11,403 nucleotides of DNA from UMGS1781 sp964389545. GTDB lineage: Bacteria; Bacillota; Clostridia; TANB77; CAG-508. This document shows positions 1 to 6,387 of the stretch, piece after piece; the first letter of the stretch is position 1, and every line of letters starts with the position of its first letter. The translations under genes and the position numbers were made by a program. The stretch spans positions 1 to 11,403 of the forward strand of contig CAYMDN010000037.1 in assembly GCA_964389545.1 (NCBI GenBank), read 5' to 3'. Below the pieces are notes generated by a model. It was not told the origin of the DNA. It did not search any database and worked only from the letters and a program-made list of their open reading frames with translations.

Positions 1-636
1 ATGTACTTAAGTGGATATCAAAATCTTAAACTAATAAAAAACATGTACAAAAATGTAAGCAAGGAAAGAATAGATGAAGTTGTAAAATTAGTTAAGCTAG
101 ACCAAAGAATAAATGATAAAGTATCTAAATATTCATTAGGAATGAGACAAAGATTAGGAATTGCACAAGCACTACTTCATAAGCCAAATCTATTAGTATT
201 AGATGAACCAACAAATGGATTAGATCCAGAAGGTATAAAAGAATTAAGAGATTTAATAAAAGAACTTGCACAAAAAGAAAAAATGGGAATATTAATTTCT
301 AGTCACAACTTAGCGGAACTAGAAAGTTTTTGTAATAAAGTAACTATAATAAAAAATGGAAAAGTAGTGGAAACAAGTGATATAAATGAAGTAAAAAAAG
401 TAGAACAATCATATATTATAGAACTTGACAACTTAGAAAAAGTAGAAGAAATACTAGAGATGAAGATAGAAAAAATTGATAACAAAAAAATTAGACTTCA
501 TATAAATAAAGAAGATGTACCACAAGTTGTGAAGAAACTTGTAAACAATGATAAAAAAGTATATACAGTAATGGAAGAAACATTAACACTAGAAGATGCA
601 TTCTTAAAAAAGACAGGAGGGAATGTAATTGATTAG
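1..636 (+). CDS. ABC transporter ATP-binding protein, BcrA-like, 5'-partial
   Basis: This is the cytoplasmic ATPase subunit of an ABC-2 type transporter, with the N-terminal part missing. The visible 211 residues begin within the helical subdomain. There is no Walker A or Q-loop, so Met1 is an internal residue and the real start lies left of the window. Visible motifs are the signature loop SLGMRQ at 45-50 (a variant of LSGGQ, common in BcrA and lantibiotic-immunity ATPases), Walker B LLVLDE at 64-69, the D-loop TNGLDPEG at 71-78 and the H-loop His at 102. Residues from about 135 onward form the usual family-specific C-terminal extension. The stop overlaps the start of the permease gene by 8 bp, so the two are co-transcribed and translationally coupled. 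The substrate cannot be read from the sequence. Bacitracin, lantibiotic or other peptide export or immunity is the common role of the family. Confidence 0.95.
   Translation: MYLSGYQNLKLIKNMYKNVSKERIDEVVKLVKLDQRINDKVSKYSLGMRQRLGIAQALLHKPNLLVLDEPTNGLDPEGIKELRDLIKELAQKEKMGILISSHNLAELESFCNKVTIIKNGKVVETSDINEVKKVEQSYIIELDNLEKVEEILEMKIEKIDNKKIRLHINKEDVPQVVKKLVNNDKKVYTVMEETLTLEDAFLKKTGGNVID
615..620 (+). promoter_or_regulatory. Ribosome binding site fixing a TTG start
   Basis: A perfect AGGAGG lies 8 nt upstream of TTG at 629 and inside the end of the ATPase gene. The only nearby ATG (623-625) is followed directly by TAA, so TTG is the supported start of the permease. Confidence 0.8.
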
Positions 637-2038
637 TTTAATAAAAAATGAAATAATAAAAATATTAAAAAAGAAAAGCATATATGTAATGCTTATCGTA
701 ACACTTGGATTTATTATATTAACAAATGCTATATATAAGCATGCATTTTCTTCAATCATGAATGGAGGATATTTTTCTGATGATTATATAGCAACAATAG
801 AAGAAGAACAAAAAAGTCTTAATCCAAATAATCCAGAGGATGTAGAATTGTACATAAACAATCAGACTGATATAGATACATATAAATTAGCAAAACAATA
901 TGGCAGAGATTCATGGCAGTATGAAATAATATCAAATTATGGAGGAAATTATATAAGTGACTTAAACTATAGTACATATAGAGAGAAAGATGAAGAAAGA
1001 ATAGCAGAAGCAAAGGCTGAATATGACAAATTTGTTGAAAGAATAAATTCAGGAGACTGGAAATCTTTTGCAAGGCAAGAACTAGAGAATGCAAAGATAA
1101 GTTTGGAATATGGTGCAGTAGATAGCTGGACAAAGGCACAAATAGAAATTTTACAAATGAGACTAGATTATAATATAGAATATGGAAATAACTACAAAAA
1201 TGAAGCACTTTCAAGATATTCAAACTACAAAATGCAAGTAGAAGATTATGAACAAAATCCAGAAAACAGAACATATAACGATAAAAAGGAATATCAAGAA
1301 GCAAAGGCTGAAATGGAAAAAAGCAGGTATGTGATAGAAAATGACAAAGACATACTAAATGATACAAACTTAAGAGGAATACTTTTAAACACATATTCTG
1401 AATATATATTATTTATATTAATCACAGTAGTATTAATAGCAGGAGCAATTGTAAGTACAGAATTCAGTAAAGGAACAATAAAATTATTATTAGTAAGACC
1501 ATATAATCGAAGTAAGATATTATTAGCTAAATTTATAGTTGTTATATTAACTATTATATTTATGGTTCTAGCGGTAGAAATAATGCAATTGATAGTTGGA
1601 GGAATATTCTTTGGTTTTGATTCATTAAATATTCCAGTAGTAGAATATGACCATAATGCAGGAAAACTTATAGAAGTGAGCATATGGGAAACTATTTTAA
1701 TAACAACTTTAGGAAAATTACCAATATTTATTTTAATAGGAACATTGGCATTTGCAATTAGTACAATATTTACAAACACAACTGTAGCAATAACAATATC
1801 AATTTTAGGATATACTGTATCAGGCATAATAAATCAATTTGCATTTTATTTTAATATATCATGGTTAAAATATTTTATAACCCCAAACTGGGATTTAACA
1901 CAATTCTTCTATGGAAAATTACCAAATATGCAAGGTATGAACATGTCTTTATCAATAATATTATGCGTGATATACTTCTTAATAATGATAATACCATCAT
2001 TTGTAATATTCAGTAAAAGAAATATAAAGAATGTATAA
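629..2038 (+). CDS. ABC-2 type transporter permease with large extracytoplasmic domain
   Basis: This 469-residue polytopic membrane protein is the partner of the overlapping ATPase. One helix near the N terminus (about 18-36) is followed by a hydrophilic stretch of about 215 residues (about 38-255). That stretch is rich in Glu, Lys, Tyr and Asn, with charged segments that could form helices or coiled coil. About five more hydrophobic segments follow, at roughly 256-276, 300-328, 352-380, 385-402 and 440-462. After the second helix, STEFSKGTIKLLLVRP (276-291) is typical of ABC-2 permeases. Translation starts at TTG, supported by a perfect upstream AGGAGG. The large loop after the first helix suits subunits that bind a substrate or partner outside the membrane. 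The export target is not determined. A weak terminator and a new leader follow, so the operon probably ends here. Confidence 0.9.
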   Translation: MISLIKNEIIKILKKKSIYVMLIVTLGFIILTNAIYKHAFSSIMNGGYFSDDYIATIEEEQKSLNPNNPEDVELYINNQTDIDTYKLAKQYGRDSWQYEIISNYGGNYISDLNYSTYREKDEERIAEAKAEYDKFVERINSGDWKSFARQELENAKISLEYGAVDSWTKAQIEILQMRLDYNIEYGNNYKNEALSRYSNYKMQVEDYEQNPENRTYNDKKEYQEAKAEMEKSRYVIENDKDILNDTNLRGILLNTYSEYILFILITVVLIAGAIVSTEFSKGTIKLLLVRPYNRSKILLAKFIVVILTIIFMVLAVEIMQLIVGGIFFGFDSLNIPVVEYDHNAGKLIEVSIWETILITTLGKLPIFILIGTLAFAISTIFTNTTVAITISILGYTVSGIINQFAFYFNISWLKYFITPNWDLTQFFYGKLPNMQGMNMSLSIILCVIYFLIMIIPSFVIFSKRNIKNV

Positions 2039-2061
2039 TGAGATACTTCATTGCTTTTTTT
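2037..2061 (+). terminator. Possible weak intrinsic terminator after the ABC operon
   Basis: An imperfect AT-rich hairpin pairs AATGAG (2037-2042) with TTCATT (2047-2052) around a 4-nt loop. After GC come seven T's (2055-2061). The stem is only six pairs and includes a G-T, so termination would be inefficient. The T-run also overlaps the putative -35 of the next promoter. Confidence 0.35.
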
Positions 2062-2079
2062 CTTAAAATATGATAATAC
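2051..2079 (+). promoter_or_regulatory. Putative sigma-A promoter of the hyd maturation operon
   Basis: TTGCTT (2051-2056) and TAATAC (2074-2079) are separated by 17 nt, and the -10 has a TGn extension (TGA, 2071-2073). The predicted start is near 2086, giving a leader of about 140 nt before the first gene. The hexamers are imperfect. TATGAT and GATAAT overlap in the same place, so the exact -10 is uncertain. Confidence 0.4.
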
Positions 2080-2191
2080 TTATACAGATGAATATTTACC
2101 TGATATAAAGGGAAACCTAAGTAAAAGGTATGATTAACATGGATAAGAGTTTGTTTGTCGTACCTAAATTTACTTTAGGTACGATTTTTTT
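2079..2191 (+). promoter_or_regulatory. Structured leader with alternative terminator pairing (candidate riboswitch/attenuator)
   Basis: This leader of the hyd operon can form nested pairings. CTTAT (2079-2083) pairs with ATAAG (2143-2147), ATG (2088-2090) with CAT (2138-2140), and TACC (2097-2100) with GGTA (2127-2130). A small AGG/CCT hairpin closes a GAAA tetraloop (2109-2118). It is followed by a strong terminator (2158-2191). CCTAAGTAAA (2116-2125) can instead pair with TTTACTTTAGG (2169-2179) as ten pairs with one bulged U. That would break both the GAAA hairpin and the terminator. AGGTA (2126-2130) can also pair with TACCT (2161-2165) in the terminator's 5' arm. Such exclusive folds are typical of transcriptional riboswitches. 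I did not recognise a known aptamer consensus, and the pairings were found by eye. The individual aptamer-side helices are short. Confidence 0.45.
2158..2191 (+). terminator. Strong Rho-independent terminator inside the hyd leader
   Basis: A perfect 11-bp stem (2158-2168 with 2174-2184) encloses a 5-nt loop and is followed by seven T's (2185-2191). It lies only 34 nt upstream of the first hyd gene and about 70 nt downstream of the putative promoter. It therefore more likely acts as a conditional attenuator than as the end of the ABC operon, though it could do both. Confidence 0.85.
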
Positions 2192-2224
2192 ATGCAAATA
2201 TTATTATAAAAAGGAGTAAAATTT

Positions 2225-2482
2225 ATGAAAAAAAGAGTTGCTGTAATGAGCATAATTGTTGAAGATTATGAGTCAGTTGGGATACTAAATGATATTCTAC
2301 ATGAATATAGTGAGTTCATCATTGGAAGAATGGGAATTCCATATAGACAAAGACATATAAACATTATAAGTATTGCAATTGATGCACCACAAGATACTAT
2401 TTCAGCTATGGCAGGAAAAGTTGGAAATTTAAAAGGAATTAGTGTAAAAACAGCACTTTCAAGTGTGGCTGATGATGAATAA
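2225..2482 (+). CDS. TM1266-type putative iron-only hydrogenase system regulator
   Basis: This small 85-residue protein opens the hyd operon. Its size, its place directly before hydE and its sequence (MKKRVAVMSIIVED at the start, then EYSEFIIGRMGIPY and a GNLKGISVK segment) match the family annotated as putative iron-only hydrogenase system regulator, after Thermotoga TM1266. That family has a ferredoxin-like/ACT-like fold related to the C-terminal ligand domain of NikR, but no recognisable DNA-binding domain. Its mechanism is not established, so the name rests on genome context. AAGGAG (2211-2216) lies 8 nt before the ATG. The gene overlaps the start of hydE, which indicates translational coupling. 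No cysteine is present, so it is unlikely to bind an Fe-S cluster itself. Confidence 0.85.
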   Translation: MKKRVAVMSIIVEDYESVGILNDILHEYSEFIIGRMGIPYRQRHINIISIAIDAPQDTISAMAGKVGNLKGISVKTALSSVADDE

Positions 2483-3530
2483 AGATACAGAAAATTTGAT
2501 AGAAAAATTAAAAAATGAGCATAGCTTACAAGAAAGTGAATATGAGTTTTTAATTGAAAACTATAATAGAGAAAGCTACGAGCTATTAAAAAAATATGCA
2601 GTAGCTGAAAGAAAAAGGATATATGGAAATTCTATATATGTTAGAGGACTAATTGAATTTAGCAATATCTGTAAAAATAATTGCTATTATTGTGGAATAC
2701 AAAGAGATAATAAAACCTGTGATAGATATAGACTGACAAAAGAGCAAGTTTTAGAGTGTACAGATGAAGGTTATAAACTTGGATTTCGAACATTCGTATT
2801 ACAAAGTGGAGAAGATACATATTTTAGTGATGATATACTTGAAGATTTAATTCAATGTATAAAGAAAGAACATTCAGATTGTGCTGTAACATTATCGATA
2901 GGAGAACGTAGTAAAGAAAGTTATAAAGAATTATTTGATGCGGGTGCAGATAGATATTTATTAAGACATGAAACAGCAGATAAAGAGCACTACAAAAAAT
3001 TGCATCCGCAAGACATGTCATTTGATAATAGGATGACATGTCTAAATAACTTACATGAAATTGGTTATCAAGTTGGATGTGGGTTTATGGTAGGTTCTCC
3101 ATATCAAACATCAAAAACCCTTGCAAAAGATTTAAAATTTATAGAAACATTTAGTCCAGAAATGTGTGGAATAGGACCATTTATTCCACATAAAGCTACA
3201 AAGTTTAAAGATTGTAAATCAGGAACTTTAGAACTTACTTGTTACTTGTTATCAATAATTAGATTGATAAAACCCAATATTTTGTTGCCAGCTACAACTG
3301 CTCTTGGTACAATTCATCCACGAGGAAGAGAAATGGGAATTGAATCAGGTGCAAATGTTGTAATGCCAAATTTATCGCCAACATCAGTTAGAAAAAAATA
3401 TGATTTATATGATAACAAAATTTGCACAGGCGAAGAATCAGCTGAATGTAAAGAGTGCTTGAACCAAAGAATGCTATCAATAGGATATGAAATTGTAACT
3501 GATAGAGGAGATTACAAAAAACTAATCTAA
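2472..3530 (+). CDS. hydE: [FeFe]-hydrogenase H-cluster maturation radical SAM enzyme HydE
   Basis: HydE is a cytoplasmic radical SAM enzyme that acts on the HydG product, an Fe(CO)2(CN)-cysteine species, on the way to the diiron site of [FeFe]-hydrogenase. Numbered from ATG 2472 (352 residues, normal length), the radical SAM motif CX3CX2C is Cys67, Cys71 and Cys74. The QSGED motif after it is typical of HydE. A second triad, Cys318, Cys326 and Cys329 (CX7CX2C), has the spacing of the accessory C-terminal cluster of Thermotoga HydE, which not all homologues keep. The start is ambiguous. ATG 2472, ATG 2475 and GTG 2463 are all in frame and overlap the preceding gene, and none has a good Shine-Dalgarno site. 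Translation probably depends on coupling to the upstream gene. A 43-nt gap separates it from hydG. Confidence 0.95.
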   Translation: MMNKDTENLIEKLKNEHSLQESEYEFLIENYNRESYELLKKYAVAERKRIYGNSIYVRGLIEFSNICKNNCYYCGIQRDNKTCDRYRLTKEQVLECTDEGYKLGFRTFVLQSGEDTYFSDDILEDLIQCIKKEHSDCAVTLSIGERSKESYKELFDAGADRYLLRHETADKEHYKKLHPQDMSFDNRMTCLNNLHEIGYQVGCGFMVGSPYQTSKTLAKDLKFIETFSPEMCGIGPFIPHKATKFKDCKSGTLELTCYLLSIIRLIKPNILLPATTALGTIHPRGREMGIESGANVVMPNLSPTSVRKKYDLYDNKICTGEESAECKECLNQRMLSIGYEIVTDRGDYKKLI

Positions 3531-3573
3531 TAAGGAAAAGAAATTTAACTTAAAAGAGAAAGGAAGTATTATT

Positions 3574-5031
3574 ATGGCCATTTATAACAAAAAGTCATTA
3601 AAAGCAGAAGAATTTATTAATGATGAGGAGATTAAAGAAACACTTGCATATGCAGAAAAAAACAAAAACAATATAAAATTAATTGACGAAATTCTTGAAA
3701 AAGCTAGACCGCAAAAAACAGCAACAGGATGTAAATGTTCGGGACTTACACACAGGGAAGCATCAGTATTGCTAGCTTGTGAGATTCCTGAAAAAATTGA
3801 ACAGATGTATAAGGTCGCAGAAGAGATTAAACTTGCATTTTATGGAAATCGTATAGTTCTTTTTGCACCATTATATTTATCAAACTACTGTGTAAATGGA
3901 TGTGTTTATTGCCCATATCATGCAAAAAACAAACATATTCCACGTAAGAAACTAACACAAGAAGAAGTAAGAAACGAAGTAATTGCACTTCAAGATTTAG
4001 GACATAAAAGATTAGCAATAGAAGCAGGAGAAGACCCAGTTAACAACCCTATAGAATATATTTTAGAGTGTATAAACACAATTTACAGTGTACATCACAA
4101 AAATGGAGATATTCGTAGAGTAAATGTAAATATTGCTGCAACAACAGTTGAGAATTATAAAAAATTAAAAGACGCTGGAATTGGAACATACATATTATTT
4201 CAAGAAACATATCATAAAGAAAGCTATGAAAAGCTTCATCCGACAGGCCCAAAACATAATTACGCTTACCATACAGAGGCAATGGATAGAGCAATGGAAG
4301 GCGGTATAGATGATGTTGGATTAGGAGTTCTATTTGGACTAGAAATGTATAAATATGAATTTGCAGGACTAATAATGCACGCAGAGCATTTAGAGGCAGT
4401 ACACGGAGTTGGTCCACATACAATTAGTGTGCCACGTGTAAAACATGCAGACGATATAGACCCAAATGCTTTTGATAACTCAATATCAGATGAAATATTT
4501 GAGAAAATTGCTGCTTGTATTCGTATAGCAGTACCATATACAGGAATGATTGTATCAACACGTGAGAATGAAGAAGTTCGTTCAAAAATGTTAAGAATAG
4601 GTGTATCTCAGGTATCGGGAGGTTCACGTACATCAGTAGGTGGATATGCAGGATACACACCAGAAGAAAGACCACATGACACAGAACAATTTGATGTATC
4701 AGATCAGCGCTCTTTGGATGAAGTTGTAAGATGGCTTATGGAAAAAGGACATATTCCATCATTTTGTACAGCATGTTACAGAGCTGGAAGAACTGGAGAT
4801 AGATTTATGAGCTTATGCAAGAGCGGACAAATTTTAAACTGCTGTCATCCAAACGCATTAATGACTCTTGCAGAATACTTAGAAGACTATGCATCTGCAG
4901 AGACAAAAGAACTAGGATATAAAATGATAGAAGAAGAGTTAAAACGTATTCCAAAGGAAAATGTACGTAACATTGCCAAAGAAAATATCGAAGCAATTAG
5001 AAATTCAAATCGTAGAGACTTTAGATTTTAA
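3574..5031 (+). CDS. hydG: [FeFe]-hydrogenase H-cluster maturation radical SAM enzyme HydG (tyrosine lyase)
   Basis: HydG cleaves tyrosine with SAM, giving p-cresol plus the CO and CN ligands, and releases an Fe(CO)2(CN)-cysteine synthon for H-cluster assembly. The protein has 485 residues, the usual length. The N-terminal radical SAM motif is CX3CX2C at Cys106, Cys110 and Cys113, within NYCVNGCVYCPY. The C-terminal auxiliary cluster motif CX2CX22C is present as Cys398, Cys401 and Cys424, and this motif separates HydG from the thiazole enzyme ThiH. Family stretches such as RRVNVNIAATTVENYKKL and GPHTISVPR are intact. AGGAAG (3561-3566) precedes the ATG by 7 nt. Arginine codon choice differs from neighbouring genes: CGT is frequent here, while AGA dominates elsewhere, which may reflect high expression. 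The gene sits between hydE and hydF in one operon. Confidence 0.97.
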   Translation: MAIYNKKSLKAEEFINDEEIKETLAYAEKNKNNIKLIDEILEKARPQKTATGCKCSGLTHREASVLLACEIPEKIEQMYKVAEEIKLAFYGNRIVLFAPLYLSNYCVNGCVYCPYHAKNKHIPRKKLTQEEVRNEVIALQDLGHKRLAIEAGEDPVNNPIEYILECINTIYSVHHKNGDIRRVNVNIAATTVENYKKLKDAGIGTYILFQETYHKESYEKLHPTGPKHNYAYHTEAMDRAMEGGIDDVGLGVLFGLEMYKYEFAGLIMHAEHLEAVHGVGPHTISVPRVKHADDIDPNAFDNSISDEIFEKIAACIRIAVPYTGMIVSTRENEEVRSKMLRIGVSQVSGGSRTSVGGYAGYTPEERPHDTEQFDVSDQRSLDEVVRWLMEKGHIPSFCTACYRAGRTGDRFMSLCKSGQILNCCHPNALMTLAEYLEDYASAETKELGYKMIEEELKRIPKENVRNIAKENIEAIRNSNRRDFRF

Positions 5032-5044
5032 AAGAGGTGTTATA

Positions 5045-6217
5045 ATGGAAACCACTATATCTGAAAGATTGCACATAGGATTTTTTGGAATGAGAAACGT
5101 AGGTAAATCTAGTTTAGTAAATAGTGTAACAGGTCAAAGTATTGCTATAGTTTCGAAAGTAAAAGGAACAACAACAGATCCTGTAAAAAAATCTATGGAA
5201 CTATTACCGTTAGGACCAGTTGTTATAATTGATACTCCCGGACTGGATGATGAAGGAGAACTTGGAAAGCTAAGAGTAGAAAGGACCAAAAGAGTTTTAA
5301 GCTCAATTAATATTGCGGTATTGGTAATAGAAGCAGATAAAGGTATAACAAATAAAGATGAAGAACTAATTGATATTTTTACACAAAAAAACATTCCATA
5401 TATTATTGCATACAATAAGTCTGATAAACTAAAGGAAAGACAAATACTAAAAGATAATGAAATATATGTAAGCTCAAAAACTAAAGAAAACATATATGAA
5501 TTAAAAGAAAAGATGGGAAAAATATCAAAAGCTACTACAAATAATAAAAAGATTGTAGGAGATCTACTAGAAGAAGGAGATATAGTTTTGCTGGTTATAC
5601 CAATTGACGAATCAGCACCTAAAGGCAGACTAATACTACCTCAGCAACAAACAATGAGAGACATTTTAGATGCACATTGTACTTTTGTAGCATGTCAAGA
5701 TACCGAAGTTAGAGAAACACTTGCTTGTTTATCAAAAAAGCCAAAGCTAGTAATAACAGACTCACAAGTATTTCAAACGGTAAATAAGAATGTGCCAGAA
5801 GATATATACTTAACATCATTTTCAATACTATTTGCACGATATAAAGGAAATTTAGAAGAATTAGTAAAAGGTGCTAAAGTTCTAAAAAACTTAAAAGAAG
5901 ACTCTAAAGTTTTAATTGCTGAAGCATGCACTCATCATAGACAATGTAATGATATAGGCAGTGTAAAAATACCAAAGTGGATTGAAAAATATATAGGAAC
6001 TAAACCTAAATTCTATTTTTCATCAGGCAATGAATTTCCAAGTAATTTAGAACAGTACAGCTTAATTATTCATTGCGGAGGCTGTATGATTACAGAAAAA
6101 GAAATGCACTACAGAATGGAAGAAGCAAAAAAAGCTAATATTCCAATAATTAATTATGGAGTTGTAATAAGCACAGTGCACGGAATATTAGAAAGAAGTT
6201 TGAAAATTTTTAAATAA
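5045..6217 (+). CDS. hydF: [FeFe]-hydrogenase H-cluster maturation GTPase HydF
   Basis: HydF is the GTPase and scaffold that carries the diiron precursor and passes it to apo-hydrogenase. The 390-residue protein has an N-terminal Era/TrmE-like GTPase domain. G1 is GMRNVGKSS at 15-23, a Thr-rich switch region lies at 41-44, G3 is DTPG at 63-66 and G4 is NKSD at 124-127. A dimerisation region follows. The C-terminal cluster-binding domain shows CTH at 295-297 and HCGGC at 343-347, matching the family pattern CxH...HCxxC. The ATG at 5045 is preferred because GAGGTG (5034-5039) lies 5 nt upstream and because the G1 motif then falls at the usual distance from the N terminus. The gene starts 13 nt after hydG and is the last gene of the operon. 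Confidence 0.96.
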   Translation: METTISERLHIGFFGMRNVGKSSLVNSVTGQSIAIVSKVKGTTTDPVKKSMELLPLGPVVIIDTPGLDDEGELGKLRVERTKRVLSSINIAVLVIEADKGITNKDEELIDIFTQKNIPYIIAYNKSDKLKERQILKDNEIYVSSKTKENIYELKEKMGKISKATTNNKKIVGDLLEEGDIVLLVIPIDESAPKGRLILPQQQTMRDILDAHCTFVACQDTEVRETLACLSKKPKLVITDSQVFQTVNKNVPEDIYLTSFSILFARYKGNLEELVKGAKVLKNLKEDSKVLIAEACTHHRQCNDIGSVKIPKWIEKYIGTKPKFYFSSGNEFPSNLEQYSLIIHCGGCMITEKEMHYRMEEAKKANIPIINYGVVISTVHGILERSLKIFK

Positions 6218-6231
6218 AATTAAAAAAATCC

Positions 6232-6260
6232 TTGACAATTATTAAATAAATTGCTAAAAT
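6232..6260 (+). promoter_or_regulatory. Near-consensus sigma-A promoter with extended -10
   Basis: TTGACA (6232-6237, perfect) and TAAAAT (6255-6260, one mismatch) are 17 nt apart, with TGC directly before the -10. The predicted start is about 6266-6268. The first hairpin begins only about 17 nt downstream, so this promoter feeds a very short leader or small RNA ahead of the MATE gene. Confidence 0.75.
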
Positions 6261-6281
6261 ATTAAAGTCGATCCAGCAGAG

Positions 6282-6374
6282 ATGCGTATAAACCAGACGG
6301 TTTATACGCTTTTTTTTTCGTCGAAAACAAAAGATGTTTTGACAAATAAAAATGCATGGACAAATATTTTTTAA
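6282..6374 (+). other. Possible 30-codon leader ORF overlapping the attenuator hairpin
   Basis: An open frame begins at ATG 6282 and ends at TAA 6372-6374. It would encode 30 residues beginning MRINQTVYTL and ending NAWTNIF. It runs through the whole terminator hairpin and its T-tract, and its stop codon overlaps the first bases of the MATE gene's AAGGAGG. No clear Shine-Dalgarno precedes it (only AGCAGAG), and an AT-rich stretch can hold such a frame by chance. If translated, it would allow ribosome-controlled read-through and coupling. The arrangement is seen directly, but its expression is speculative. Confidence 0.22.
6284..6318 (+). terminator. Perfect Rho-independent terminator between hydF and the MATE gene
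   Basis: A perfect 11-bp stem (6284-6294 with 6299-6309), loop AGAC, is followed by nine T's (6310-6318). It can end the hyd operon. Because a strong promoter lies just upstream, it must also stop or attenuate transcripts started there, giving an RNA of roughly 50 nt. Confidence 0.9.
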
Positions 6375-6379
6375 GGAGG
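6373..6379 (+). promoter_or_regulatory. Ribosome binding site deciding the MATE start
   Basis: AAGGAGG lies 8 nt before ATG 6388. The in-frame ATG at 6352 lies upstream of this site and has no such site of its own, so 6388 is the supported start. Confidence 0.85.
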
Positions 6380-6387
6380 AATCTCAA

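Noticed and set aside
1..3. ATG at base 1 as the true start of the ATPase gene
   Set aside because: The frame lacks Walker A and the first half of the nucleotide-binding domain, so this Met is internal and the gene continues off the left edge.
819..1394. Long open frames on the minus strand (this one and others such as 4049-4423 and 9650-10006)
   Set aside because: They lie fully inside well-supported + strand genes, have low-complexity Leu/Ser/Phe-rich translations and no start signals, and are antisense shadows of AT-rich coding sequence.
2079..2150. Identification of the hyd leader as a TPP, cyclic-di-GMP, SAM or preQ1 riboswitch
   Set aside because: ACCTGAT and GGGAAACC look superficially like parts of known aptamers, but the required flanking conserved segments are missing.
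2463..2465. GTG as the HydE start
   Set aside because: It adds only three residues (MWL), has no Shine-Dalgarno site, and ATG codons at 2472 and 2475 are more likely. It is not excluded.
4961..5044. N-terminal extension of HydF from ATG 4961
   Set aside because: It would overlap hydG by 71 bp and add 28 residues of out-of-frame hydG sequence. ATG 5045 has its own GAGGTG and places the G1 motif normally.
6339..6344. Second TTGACA upstream of the MATE gene
   Set aside because: No acceptable -10 lies 16-18 nt downstream, and transcription would start in or after the Shine-Dalgarno site.
6341..6366. GACAAATA repeated at 6341-6348 and 6359-6366
   Set aside because: An 8-bp repeat in AT-rich leader sequence with no dyad or promoter relation is probably chance.
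6352..6387. MATE start at ATG 6352
   Set aside because: It has no ribosome binding site, while AAGGAGG lies just before ATG 6388. The 12 extra residues would be translated leader and SD sequence.
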